A stretch of DNA of 64,000 nucleotides from Aureimonas sp. AU12 (lineage in GTDB: Bacteria; Pseudomonadota; Alphaproteobacteria; Rhizobiales; Rhizobiaceae). The stretch covers positions 151,312 to 215,311 of the forward strand of contig NZ_BBWH01000024.1 in the NCBI RefSeq assembly GCF_001463705.1, written 5' to 3'. Shown here one piece after another: positions 1-8,337 of this stretch; position 1 is the first letter of the stretch, and the number at the start of each line of letters is the position of its first letter. A program made the translations under genes and the position numbers. Under the pieces are notes generated by a model. The model saw nothing but the letters and a program-made list of their open reading frames with translations, searched no databases and was not told the DNA's origin.

Positions 1-399
1 CTGCCCAACGGCAAGATCGACCGCCGCGCGCTGCCCGATCCCGAGAGGGCGCAGGGCCGGAACCACGAAGCGGACGCGGAGGCGGAGCCTTCCGGCTATC
101 TCGAAGGCCTGCTCCTGCCGGTATGGGCGGCGGTGCTGGAGCGTCCCGAGACCTCCGTGCCGGCGACCGAGGACTTCTTCGCGCTCGGCGGCCACTCGCT
201 GGCCGCGGCGCGCGCCGTGGCGGATATCGCGCTGCTGACGGGCATCAAGCTTCGCCTCCGGCAGTTCTACGACGCCTCCAGCCTCCGCACCGTCGCCGCG
301 CGGCTCGAGGAGGACCTCGTGGCCTCGGTGTCCGGCGAGGATCTGGCACGGCTGATCGAGGAGGCTCGGCGCGAGCTCTGCGGGGAGACGAGGCGATGA
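1..399 (+). CDS. Nonribosomal peptide synthetase, C-terminal end (adenylation tail plus carrier domain), partial
   Basis: This is the 3' end of a nonribosomal peptide synthetase whose start lies outside the window. Translation from base 1 opens with LPNGKIDRRALP, the A10 core motif that closes an adenylation domain. About 45 residues later a peptidyl-carrier domain follows, with DFFALGGHSL, where the Ser takes the 4'-phosphopantetheine arm. The protein ends about 65 residues after that Ser with no condensation, thioesterase or reductase domain. The last module therefore hands its product to a separate protein, plausibly the condensation-domain protein whose ATG overlaps this stop (ATGA). The motif assignment is firm. 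Product and substrate cannot be inferred because the specificity pocket is upstream. Confidence 0.9.
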   Translation: MPNGKIDRRALPDPERAQGRNHEADAEAEPSGYLEGLLLPVWAAVLERPETSVPATEDFFALGGHSLAAARAVADIALLTGIKLRLRQFYDASSLRTVAARLEEDLVASVSGEDLARLIEEARRELCGETRR

Positions 400-1820
400 C
401 GGCAGGATCCCTCTCCGCGGCCTGGGCCGACCTGCCGCGCGATCTTCGCGACGCCGTGCTCGCCAAGCTGCTCGCCCGCCGCCTGCGGGATGGAGCGGAG
501 GCGGACGAGCCCGCGCTCACCCGTATCGACCGCGGCGGGCCGGTGCCGGTCTCCCTCGAACAGGCCTTCATCCTGCGCCAGCAAAGGCGGTTCGGCGGAC
601 GCGTCGCCTGGACGCTCGCCGCGCCGCCGATCGTTCTCGACGACGTCGATGTCGATGCCGTCTGGCGCGCCGTGGCGACGCTCGCCCGCCGACACGACGT
701 GCTGCACATGACGATCCGGGAGGAGGGCGGGCGCCTCCTGCAGCGGCTCGACCCCGATGCGCCCGCGCCGCTGAAGCTCACGACGCTGCCGCTGATGGCG
801 GCGCTGACGGGCGCCGAGGGCTGGGTGCGTCGGCGATACGAGACGATGCTTGCCGAGCCCTTCGATGCCGCGACCGGACCGCTCTGGCGTGCCGAGCTCG
901 TCAGCCGGGGCGAGCGCGGCGTCCTCCTCCTCTGCTTCTGCAGCCTCGTCGCCGATGGCGAGGCGCTGCATCTGATCGAGGCGGAGCTGCGCGCGCTTTA
1001 TGCCGCCGAACTGGGAGGCACGGCGTCGCAGTCGCCGCCGCCGGCACTCGACTATGCCGACTACGTCGCAGCGCAGGACCGGCTGCTGCGGGATGCGCGC
1101 TTCGGCTCGGCGCTGTCGTGGTGGCGCGAGCGCCTCGCGGGCGGCCCGCCCGAGGGGTGGGCGGACGGGCGCGAGGGCCTCGGGCCCGCCCGCCTCTACG
1201 AGCAGGAGATCGGGGCCGAGACCGGCCGCGCGCTCGACGCCCATGCCGCCGCACACCGCACGACGCCGCATGTCGTGCTCCTCACCGAGTTCGCGGCGGT
1301 CCTGCGCGAACTAGACGCCACCGACGACGTCTGGGTGGCGTCGGCGACGACGTCGCGGCAGATCGCGGAGACGCAAACCATGATCGGCACGTTCGCGCGT
1401 CTGCTGCCGCTGCGGCTTCGCTGGCCGGCAGCAGGCGATCCGCTCGGACCGGTCGGCGCGACGCTGCTCGAGGCCCTCGACCAGGAACCCGTGCCGCATG
1501 TCCTCCTGCAGGAGATGCTGGACGCCGCCCATCCCGCCGCGCCCTCGCCGTTCCGCTACATCTTCAACCATCGGCAGGTCGGCGAGGATGCCGAAGGGGG
1601 TGATCGCGGCGACGTGCCGTTCCGCGCCGGACCCCGCCATGCCGAGGCGCATCGCGAGGAGCACATTCTGCTGATGGTCCTGCAATCGGGCGAACGGCGC
1701 CGGTTGCATTGGTACCTGCGAACGGACCGCTTCGGCCCGGCCGACGCCGAACGACTGCTCGCGGGCTTTCTCACGGCCCTGCGCCGAAGGCTCGGCATGC
1801 CGCTCGCCGGCTGGAATTAA
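396..1820 (+). CDS. Stand-alone NRPS condensation-domain protein with degenerate active site
   Basis: A 474-residue protein made almost entirely of a condensation (C) domain. Family landmarks include SLEQAFILRQQRRFGG near residue 50, RRHDVLHMTI near 105 and a late YIFNHRQVGE. The catalytic HHxxxDG motif reads CSLVADG (residues 182-188), so both histidines are replaced, by Cys and Ser, while Asp-Gly remains. An ordinary peptide-bond-forming role is therefore doubtful. C-type domains without the motif act elsewhere as recruitment (X) domains or structural partners. The start at 396 overlaps the upstream NRPS stop by ATGA, so the two are translationally coupled and probably form one assembly line. 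An earlier in-frame start at 123 would run inside the NRPS reading frame and is not needed. Confidence 0.8.
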   Translation: MTAGSLSAAWADLPRDLRDAVLAKLLARRLRDGAEADEPALTRIDRGGPVPVSLEQAFILRQQRRFGGRVAWTLAAPPIVLDDVDVDAVWRAVATLARRHDVLHMTIREEGGRLLQRLDPDAPAPLKLTTLPLMAALTGAEGWVRRRYETMLAEPFDAATGPLWRAELVSRGERGVLLLCFCSLVADGEALHLIEAELRALYAAELGGTASQSPPPALDYADYVAAQDRLLRDARFGSALSWWRERLAGGPPEGWADGREGLGPARLYEQEIGAETGRALDAHAAAHRTTPHVVLLTEFAAVLRELDATDDVWVASATTSRQIAETQTMIGTFARLLPLRLRWPAAGDPLGPVGATLLEALDQEPVPHVLLQEMLDAAHPAAPSPFRYIFNHRQVGEDAEGGDRGDVPFRAGPRHAEAHREEHILLMVLQSGERRRLHWYLRTDRFGPADAERLLAGFLTALRRRLGMPLAGWN

Positions 1821-1957
1821 CGCCGGCGGGCCTTGATCTGCAGGTGGTGAGGTATGTTGGTCAGAGCGTAAGCGACAGGCCGTCGAAGGACCCGTCGCGA
1901 ACGGTCGAAGACCCGATCCGCGCCCTTTTCGGCGAGACGCGGATCGCAGCGATCGAG

Positions 1958-1978
1958 CCCGGCCCTGGAAGGGCGGGG
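1958..1978. terminator. Possible bidirectional terminator hairpin
   Basis: A GC-rich inverted repeat (CCCGGCCCT, loop GGA, AGGGCGGGG, one mismatch) lies in the 179-bp gap between the converging condensation-domain gene and the VOC gene. It has no T-tract, so a Rho-independent role is only suggested by position. Confidence 0.3.
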
Positions 1979-1999
1979 CGTCGACCCGCTCACCGATCG

Positions 2000-2365
2000 T
2001 CAGGCCATGGCGTAGACGCGCAGACGATGGCCGTCGGGATCGAGCGCGACGAAGCTTCGGCCGAAATCGAGATCGGTCGGCGCCATCGCGATGGCGGCGT
2101 CCTTCCCCTGCCAGTCCGCATGCGTGGCATCGACGGCTTCGGGGCTTTCGACCTTGAAGCCGATTTCGCAGCCGCCCCCGGCGCTCGCCGGCGCCGGCTG
2201 CACGCCCGTCGTCTCCCACAGCCCCATGGGCAGACCGGATGGCAGGACGAACAGGACGAAGGTCGGGCTCGCCTCCACCGGTTCGAGCCCCAGCAGGCGG
2301 GCATAGAACCGGGCGCTGGTGGCGGTGTTCGTCACGTAGAGAAGGATGGTGTTGGAACCGGCCAT
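2000..2365 (-). CDS. VOC (glyoxalase/bleomycin-resistance) family protein
   Basis: A 121-residue single-unit vicinal-oxygen-chelate protein. It has the usual opening ILLYVTNTATSARFYARLLG and closing FVALDPDGHRLRVYAMA. The last acidic metal ligand of the fold is replaced by Val-Tyr at the VYAM end, so it resembles the PhnB-like or antibiotic-binding members more than a true glyoxalase I. It lies 76 bp downstream of the YafY-type regulator on the same strand, a pairing common in Proteobacteria, and is probably co-transcribed with it. The start follows an AGGAGGCCCCG ribosome-binding site. The substrate is unknown. Confidence 0.8.
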   Translation of the reverse strand: MAGSNTILLYVTNTATSARFYARLLGLEPVEASPTFVLFVLPSGLPMGLWETTGVQPAPASAGGGCEIGFKVESPEAVDATHADWQGKDAAIAMAPTDLDFGRSFVALDPDGHRLRVYAMA

Positions 2366-2441
2366 CGGGGCCTCCTGTCGGTTGGTGGACAGGGCAGATC
2401 CTACGGCTCGGTGCTGCCAGTTTCCGGCAGCATCATGGCTC

Positions 2442-3128
2442 TCAACGTGACGGCTTCCGCAGGTCCCGCCACTCCTTCAGCAGCACCTGCCGACGCCGGG
2501 GATAGCGCGCGTCGAGAACATCCGCACGGGCGACGCGGTCGGTTCGAAAGGCGCGGAAATCCTGGCGAAGCTCGCACCATCCCACGAGTACCCGCACCTC
2601 GTCGAAGAAGGCGAGCGCGAAGGGCCAGACGATCCGCTCCGACGTTTGTCCGGCGCCGTCGCGATAGGACAGGGACAGTTTGCGTTCGATGCGGATCGCC
2701 TTGCGCAGCAGCGCGGGATCGACCGTGTCGGCCGGGATCGGTGCGCCGGGGCCGATGAGGAGGGACGAGGCGTCCAACGCGTCACGCAGCTCGGGCGGCA
2801 ACACCGCGGCGATCCGCGCCAGGGCACTTTGGGCCGCATCGCGAAGGCGATCGTCCGCCCGCGACGCCACCCATCGGGAGCCGAGAACCAGCGCCTCGAT
2901 CTCCTCGGGCGGAAACATCAGCGGCGGCAGCAGAAACCCCGGCTTCAGGACATAGCCGACGCCCGGCTCGCCCTCGATGGTCGCACCCTGTGCCTGAAGG
3001 GTGGCGATGTCCCTGTAGAGCGTGCGGATGCTGACGCCGAGATCGTTGGCCAGCACCTTCCCGCTCACCGGCCGCCGGTGGCGGCGCAGGATTTGGAGAA
3101 GGTCGAAGAGTCGTTCGGAACGCGACAT
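2442..3128 (-). CDS. YafY-type helix-turn-helix / WYL-domain transcriptional regulator
   Basis: A 228-residue regulator with a DeoR-like winged helix at the N-terminus (SRSERLFDLLQILRRHRRPV, then LANDLGVSIRTLYRDIATL) and a WYL ligand-sensing domain after about residue 135 (LSLSYRDGAG, later FDEVRVLVGWCELRQDFRAF). I chose the ATG at 3128 because a GAGG lies at the right distance and family members start MSRSERL. A GTG five codons upstream is possible. It probably controls itself and the VOC gene behind it. WYL domains sense small molecules or nucleic-acid ligands; the effector cannot be read from sequence. Confidence 0.85.
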   Translation of the reverse strand: MSRSERLFDLLQILRRHRRPVSGKVLANDLGVSIRTLYRDIATLQAQGATIEGEPGVGYVLKPGFLLPPLMFPPEEIEALVLGSRWVASRADDRLRDAAQSALARIAAVLPPELRDALDASSLLIGPGAPIPADTVDPALLRKAIRIERKLSLSYRDGAGQTSERIVWPFALAFFDEVRVLVGWCELRQDFRAFRTDRVARADVLDARYPRRRQVLLKEWRDLRKPSR

Positions 3129-3551
3129 ACGAGCCTGCCTCACCCTGCCGACGACCGCCCGGCCGCGGCGTCGTCATCGGATCTGCGTTTAGGCCACGAG
3201 TTCAAGTGGCGGCAAGGTCGACGTGAGAGAGCAGGGGGCGGCGTTGAAGCCGAGGTCGCTGCGGACGGGCGCAAGGCTTTATGCCATCGAGCTGTATGGA
3301 TTGCCCGATCGATCTGTTGGCCGACCGGTTTGTCTCGCAGGAGACCCGGTCGAAACAACCGACGGAACGAGACGCATCTTTCTCCGGCATCAGAGAATAA
3401 TCATCGAGCGTCTGACCAATGGGGTCGGTCAAGCGGCCCTCGAATGCGCAAAGGTTGCTCCGACGGCTCTTCAGGTCATCGCCCACGCGACCATCCGCTC
3501 CCGTCCGCAAGTCCATCATCGGGGCCGATCCTTTTGGACGGTCAGTGCATC
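3129..3551. other. Intergenic region without a convincing gene
   Basis: This 423-bp stretch separates the start of the YafY-type regulator from the 3' end of the molybdenum-hydroxylase operon. No open frame here shows family features or a good ribosome-binding site. It should contain the regulator promoter. A hairpin at 3322-3352 is the only structure I can point to. Confidence 0.5.
3322..3352. repeat. Two-tier inverted repeat (hairpin)
   Basis: CGACCGG pairs with CCGGTCG, a TTT bulge follows, then GTCTC pairs with GAGAC around a GCAG loop. It lies about 200 bp downstream of the Mo-hydroxylase stop on the minus strand. It could terminate that transcript, though no T-tract follows. Confidence 0.4.
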
Positions 3552-5819
3552 TTACGCAGTGATTGCCGCCCGTATCCGCTCCCGGGTCAGCGGCAGGTCG
3601 TAAAGCCGCTGGCCGATGGCGTTCGCGATGGCGTTGGCGAGAGCCGCGCCGCCGGGCCCCTGACTGCACTCGCCCGCTCCCAGAAACGGCGCGCCCGGGC
3701 GAGGAATGATCTCGACGTCGATGGCATCGGGGAGGGCATCGAAGCGAAGGATCGGATAGGTCGACCAGTCCACAGAGGTCACGCGCGTGCGGTCGAAGGT
3801 GACGGCCTCGTAGAGCGTCCAGCTCGCGGACTGTACGATGCCGCCCTGTACCTGGTTGGCGATCCCGTCGGGATTGACGATCTCGCCGGCATCGACGGCC
3901 GAGGACGCGCGTAGCATCTGGACGCGTCCCGTATCGGGCTCCACCCGAACCTCCATGGCCACCGCGCAGTAGGAGGCGAGGTTCTTGTACCGGGCGAACG
4001 CGAAGCCATAACCGTGGTTCGCAGGGGCTTTTCGTTCCGCCTGCCAGCCGAACATCGCCGCGGCGCGTTCGATCACCGCGCGCGCCCGCTCGTCTTCGCA
4101 GTGGCGAAGCCGGTACTCGACCGGATCGACGCCGGCCTTGGCGGCCAGCTCGTCCATGAAGGTCTCGATCGAGAAGACGTTCATGTAGGCTCCGAGGCCT
4201 CGCAGGGCCGAGACACGCAAAGGCATGTCGCGCAGGAAGTGCCAAGTCACGTCGCGATTCGGGAAGCTGTAGAGCGGGTTGGAGTTGCGGTCGCCGTTTC
4301 CTTCCGGCGTGATGCGCAGCTCCGGCGCCTTGGGCGTGAAGGGCCGATTGAGGTGCTGGGCGGGCAGGAGGGCGCCCGCGCCACCCGGTCGCAAGTTGTG
4401 CGTGCTGCTCCACACCTCGTAGTGCCAAACCACGATGTCGCCGGCCGCATTCGTGCCGGCCCGCACGCGCGTCACCATGCCCGGCGAGAAGGGTTCCCAG
4501 CCATGCTCCTGCTCGCGCATCCACTGCAGGCGCACCGGGCGGCCGGGCAGAGCCTGGGCGAGAAGCGCGGCATCCGCCGCCGCGTCGTCCGCGCCGTTAT
4601 GGCCGTAGCAGCCCGAGCCTTCGACATGAATGCATCGCACCGCCTCGGGCCCGACGCGCAGCATGCCCGCGATCGCCTCCCGGTCGGGATAGACGCCCTG
4701 CGTATGGGTCCAGACGGTGGTCACGCCGTTCTCCAGAACGGCCACCGCACAGGACGGACCGATCGAGGCGTGGAGCTGGTAGGGGCGGGTATAGGTCGCC
4801 TCCGTCGTCTCGAGACCCGGCGTGCCGAGGATGCCGGTCCGCGCGACCGTGCCGTCCTCTGCGGGCAGCGACCGAATCCAGTCGGCAAGCCGTGCCTGGT
4901 CCGGCAGGGTCTCCTGCTCCTCCCACTGCGCGGCGGCGGCCAGCGTCCACATCGCCTTGATGGCCTGCCACTCGGTCTCCGCCAGCAGCCCGAGAAACGC
5001 GCCGTCGCGCACCACGGCGAGGACGCCCGGCATTCGCTCGGCGGGCGCGGTCTCGACGCTTTTCAATCGGGCGCCCGGACTTGGGGGACGCACGACGCGC
5101 CCGTGGACCATGCCCTCCGGTCGCATGTCCTGAACGTAGGACGCGCCGCCCGTCACCTTGCCGGGGATGTCGATGCGCCCGCGGGATCGGCCCATCTCGC
5201 GGAAGCTCTCGGTCGGCTTCAGGCGCGAGGCCGGCTGCGCCCGGCCGGTCAGGCTATCGCCCGCCACCAGCTCGCCGTAGGGCACCTGTCGTCCGTCCGG
5301 GGCGATCACCGCGCCGTTCTCGGCCCGCAGGCTGTCGAACGGGACAGCCCAGCGCGTCGCGGCCTCGTTGATCAGGATGTCGCGGACCTGCGCCGCGACG
5401 TTGCGGATCGCCGTGCCGCTGTCCTGAATCGAATGACTGCCGGCCGTGAAGCCCTCGTTCGGACTCTCGCCCGTATCCGGCCCCACCAGTTCGAGACGTT
5501 CGAACGGCATCTCCAGCTCCTCGGCCGCGATCTGGAGGAGGGCGGTCCTGATGCCCTGTCCGAGCTCGGCCTTGCCGGTGAAGACGGTGCCCCGGCCGTC
5601 GGCGCCGATGCGGATCCAGGATTCGAGGTCCGGGCTCGTCTTCAGGCTGCCGTCCAGCTCGGGCGCCGCCTCCTCGACGGCCTCGAAATTCTGCGCTTCG
5701 TTTCCGGGCGCGGTGACGCCCTGCGCGAAGGCACCGCGCAGGGTGAAGGTCATCACCAGCGAGCCCGTTCCCAGAAGCACGGCGCGGCGGGACAAGTTGG
5801 GGATTTGATCGCGGCGCAT
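3552..5819 (-). CDS. Molybdopterin-binding subunit of an XDH-family dehydrogenase (IorB/aldehyde oxidoreductase type), Tat-exported
   Basis: A 755-residue catalytic subunit of a molybdenum hydroxylase. The N-terminus carries a twin-arginine signal (SRRAVLLGTGSL, residues about 10-21) and an AFAQ cleavage region, so it works in the periplasm. GKAELGQGIRTALLQIAAEE near residue 68 and the closing GAGECSQGPGGAALANAI, with the expected catalytic Glu in GAGE, are molybdopterin-site motifs of the isoquinoline 1-oxidoreductase beta/aldehyde dehydrogenase type. It is the last gene of a three-gene operon; its ATG shares one base with the stop of the [2Fe-2S] subunit (TGATG). Electrons should pass from Mo through the 2Fe-2S clusters to the trihaem cytochrome. 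The natural substrate, an aldehyde or N-heterocycle, is unresolved. Confidence 0.88.
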   Translation of the reverse strand: MRRDQIPNLSRRAVLLGTGSLVMTFTLRGAFAQGVTAPGNEAQNFEAVEEAAPELDGSLKTSPDLESWIRIGADGRGTVFTGKAELGQGIRTALLQIAAEELEMPFERLELVGPDTGESPNEGFTAGSHSIQDSGTAIRNVAAQVRDILINEAATRWAVPFDSLRAENGAVIAPDGRQVPYGELVAGDSLTGRAQPASRLKPTESFREMGRSRGRIDIPGKVTGGASYVQDMRPEGMVHGRVVRPPSPGARLKSVETAPAERMPGVLAVVRDGAFLGLLAETEWQAIKAMWTLAAAAQWEEQETLPDQARLADWIRSLPAEDGTVARTGILGTPGLETTEATYTRPYQLHASIGPSCAVAVLENGVTTVWTHTQGVYPDREAIAGMLRVGPEAVRCIHVEGSGCYGHNGADDAAADAALLAQALPGRPVRLQWMREQEHGWEPFSPGMVTRVRAGTNAAGDIVVWHYEVWSSTHNLRPGGAGALLPAQHLNRPFTPKAPELRITPEGNGDRNSNPLYSFPNRDVTWHFLRDMPLRVSALRGLGAYMNVFSIETFMDELAAKAGVDPVEYRLRHCEDERARAVIERAAAMFGWQAERKAPANHGYGFAFARYKNLASYCAVAMEVRVEPDTGRVQMLRASSAVDAGEIVNPDGIANQVQGGIVQSASWTLYEAVTFDRTRVTSVDWSTYPILRFDALPDAIDVEIIPRPGAPFLGAGECSQGPGGAALANAIANAIGQRLYDLPLTRERIRAAITA

Positions 5820-6313
5820 CAGCCCGTCCTCGTGCCGGACGTTTGCGTGGAGCCGCCGCGCATGCGATCGGCTGCGCGCCGGATCGCCGAGAGGATGCGC
5901 ATATGCGTGCCGCAGCGGCACAGGTTCGGCTCCATGTAGGCGCGGATCGCCTCGTCGGAGACGTTGGGATCGCGCTGCAGGAGAGCCTGCGCGCGCATCA
6001 TCATCCCGGGAATGCAGTAGCCGCACTGGGCGGCCTGCTCGGCGATGAAGGCCTCCTGCAGGGGGCCGGGGGCTTCGATCGTCCCCAGGCCCTCGATGGT
6101 GGTCACGCTCTTGTTCTCCAGCACCAAGAGCGGCGTCACGCAGGAGAGAACCGGCTCGCCGCCGACGATCACCGTGCAGGCGCCGCACTGGCCGAGGCCG
6201 CAACCGTACTTCGCGCCGTGGAGACCGAGCTCGTCCCGAAGGACGTAGAGCAGCGGCGTGTCGGGCTCGGACCGGATGTCGTGCCGCGTGCCGTTTACCG
6301 TGAGGCTCGTCAT
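5819..6313 (-). CDS. [2Fe-2S] subunit of the XDH-family dehydrogenase
   Basis: A 164-residue iron-sulfur subunit with the two clusters of this family. The ferredoxin-type cluster is seen in YGCGLGQCGACTV plus a later Cys near residue 58. The helical cluster is seen in QCGYCIPGMMM and NLCRCGTHMRI. It has no signal peptide of its own. Family members are exported by riding on the Tat-tagged Mo subunit encoded next. Its ATG overlaps the cytochrome stop by ATGA, so the three subunits are translationally coupled. A short C-terminal tail (STQTSGTRTG) goes beyond the usual fold. Confidence 0.92.
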   Translation of the reverse strand: MTSLTVNGTRHDIRSEPDTPLLYVLRDELGLHGAKYGCGLGQCGACTVIVGGEPVLSCVTPLLVLENKSVTTIEGLGTIEAPGPLQEAFIAEQAAQCGYCIPGMMMRAQALLQRDPNVSDEAIRAYMEPNLCRCGTHMRILSAIRRAADRMRGGSTQTSGTRTG

Positions 6314-7710
6314 GGCATGTCCCTCTTCGAAGGGTTGGCAGGGGCATCGGAGCCGGTGTCGAGAGCCCACACACCCTTGACGCCGTCCTTGCGCGCTTCG
6401 GCGATCATCGCCGCCGGGTCGTCCCAGGGCGGCTGGTCGCTGAAGCTGCGGCGCATATAGGCGAGGAGATCGGCGATCTGGGCGTCGTCGAGCACGCCGG
6501 CATAGCCCGGCATCATCGGCCCGCGGGCCCCTTCGGGGGCAGGCAGCCCATGCAGGATGACGTGGATCGGGTTGAGCGGCGTCGGGCCGCTGATCGCCGT
6601 GGAATGGTCGAGCCGAAGCCCGCCATAGGGCAGGGGTCGACCGGCATCGTGGCAGGTCGAACAGGCCGCCGCATAGATCGCCGCGCCCCGATCGGCGGGG
6701 TCGTGCGGGCTCGGCACCGTCTGGCTGCCCGCCGAGGAGGCGAGGGCCCCCGGCGAATGGGCGGCATCGGCCGCCAGCAGCCGCTCGGCCCGCTGTCGCC
6801 GCTCGCTCGACGGTTCGCCCATCACCGAGGCGACATAGGTGGCGATGGCTCGCGACTCGGATTGCGGGATCGTGCCGAGATTGGCGTTCACAGGCGCCAT
6901 CGGCCCGCGCGCGACGCCGTGGCGCTGCTCCCAGCCCGTGTGCAGGTAGCGGGTCAGGCTGTCGACGTCCCAGGGAATGGGGGCTGGAGATTGCGCATTG
7001 ATGGCGTAGGCCGACCAGCCGTCCGCCTCCCCGCCGCTCCAGTGGGCGTCGCCCTTGCGCTCCGCACCGAGAATGTTGCGCGGCGTGTGACAGGCGCCGC
7101 AGTGCCCGAGTCCATCCGCAAGATAGGCGCCGCGGTTCCAGGCCTCGTCTTGGCCGGGAACAGGCTGGAACCGGCCCTCGCGAAGGAACAGCAATTTCCA
7201 GCCCGCCAGTGTCATGCGCATGTTCAGCGGAAACGGCAATGCGTTCGGCGGCGGCTCGTAGGGCACCGCCTCGCGCGTCATCAGGTAGGCGTAGAGCGCG
7301 CGGTTGTCGGCATCGGAGACGAGGGTGAAGTGATCGTAGGGGAAGGCGGGATAGAGATGCCGGCCTTCGCGGTCCACGCCCTCGCGCATCGAGCGCGTGA
7401 AGGCGGCCTCGCTCCATCGGCCCATGCCGGTCGCCTCGTCGGGACTGATGTTGGTGGAGTAGATGGTGCCGAACGGCGTCGGCATCGCGAGGCCGCCCGC
7501 GAAGGGCTTCCCGCCGGGCGCGGTATGGCAGACCACGCAGTTCCCCACCGCTGCCAGATCCGATCCCTGCTTGACCAGGGCGGGATCGAACGAGGAGGCC
7601 GCCGGGCGTTGGACGGGTGGCATCTCGCGTTCCCATGCCAGCGCCAGAAAGCCACCGCCTCCAACCAACACGAGAGCCAGAAGGCTGAAACCGGCAGTCC
7701 GGAATCTCAT
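6310..7710 (-). CDS. Membrane-anchored trihaem cytochrome c subunit of the dehydrogenase complex
   Basis: A 466-residue cytochrome with an N-terminal hydrophobic segment (residues about 7-25) and three CxxCH haem sites: CVVCH, CGACH and CSTCH. This is the layout of the cytochrome subunits that pair with periplasmic aldehyde/alcohol dehydrogenases and pass electrons to quinone or a terminal oxidase. It is first in the operon, before the [2Fe-2S] and Mo subunits. The start at 7710 is the only good Met before the membrane segment. I am sure of the cytochrome type and of its membership in the complex; the final acceptor is inferred. Confidence 0.9.
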   Translation of the reverse strand: MRFRTAGFSLLALVLVGGGGFLALAWEREMPPVQRPAASSFDPALVKQGSDLAAVGNCVVCHTAPGGKPFAGGLAMPTPFGTIYSTNISPDEATGMGRWSEAAFTRSMREGVDREGRHLYPAFPYDHFTLVSDADNRALYAYLMTREAVPYEPPPNALPFPLNMRMTLAGWKLLFLREGRFQPVPGQDEAWNRGAYLADGLGHCGACHTPRNILGAERKGDAHWSGGEADGWSAYAINAQSPAPIPWDVDSLTRYLHTGWEQRHGVARGPMAPVNANLGTIPQSESRAIATYVASVMGEPSSERRQRAERLLAADAAHSPGALASSAGSQTVPSPHDPADRGAAIYAAACSTCHDAGRPLPYGGLRLDHSTAISGPTPLNPIHVILHGLPAPEGARGPMMPGYAGVLDDAQIADLLAYMRRSFSDQPPWDDPAAMIAEARKDGVKGVWALDTGSDAPANPSKRDMP

Positions 7711-8337
7711 CGCTCAAACCAAATGGGCACGGGTTCAATCTGGAACGATTCTCGAAATCGTCAGGCTTGCGAATGACCTGTGCCGAGCCGGCGAATAGGC
7801 AAGTCGGACGCAACAGCGAGGGGCCGGGGCAAGCGTTGCAACACGCGATCTTGACCATGAGCGATCACGCGAAGCGGTTCGGCAGCCCTGCCCTGACCAG
7901 ACGATCAAAGGGAGCGAAGCGGAGCCTCGAGGCGGTCGATCGCCTTTGTCCTCGTCAGAGATCCAACCGGGTCCACTGCAACGTCCGGAACAGGCTGAAG
8001 ACGGGTGGTCAGTTCTTGAAAGAGACGCCCGATCATCGCCGCCGTTCCGCAAACGACGCATCTCACATGGAACCGGTCCGCATCGCTTCGTCCGAAGCGG
8101 ACCTGCCCCTTCGGAAAGCGATCCGGGGGCCGATGCTTCGACACTTCGAGGTTCTAGCGTGTCGGAGACTCTTTCCGTGCTCTCAGGTTGCGGTCGCCAA
8201 TGCAGGTCCGGAGGTCGGCGAACGCGTCTGCGGTGCGGGCATATGGGCGTAACGAATGATGAACCAAGCATCCATCGCCGGTCTTGACACCCATTGTCCT
8301 TCAAATCACTGATAGGGTGATTGCAATCGAGGCGGGC
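7711..8337. other. Long intergenic region upstream of the PspA-like operon
   Basis: These 627 bp lie between two divergently transcribed operons. I see no reading frame with recognisable content. A GTG-started frame of 79 codons on the minus strand (7905-8144) has no family features or clear ribosome-binding site. The right end carries a TTGACA box (8284) and an inverted repeat (8305-8323). The length leaves room for a non-coding RNA, which cannot be shown from sequence alone. Confidence 0.5.
8284..8323 (+). promoter_or_regulatory. Candidate promoter/operator of the PspA-like operon
   Basis: A perfect -35 hexamer TTGACA at 8284-8289 is followed by an inverted repeat AATCAC-TGATAGG-GTGATT at 8305-8323, 14 bp before the chosen ATG (8338). 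No clean -10 box sits at the ideal 17-bp spacing, so the promoter call is weak. The repeat is a reasonable operator. No sigma-54 site, as used by enterobacterial psp genes, is visible. Confidence 0.35.

Noticed and set aside
7905..8144. A 79-codon GTG-started frame on the minus strand with a CVVCG motif upstream of the PspA-like gene
   Set aside because: No convincing ribosome-binding site, no family pattern, and a single Cys pair is not evidence for a gene.
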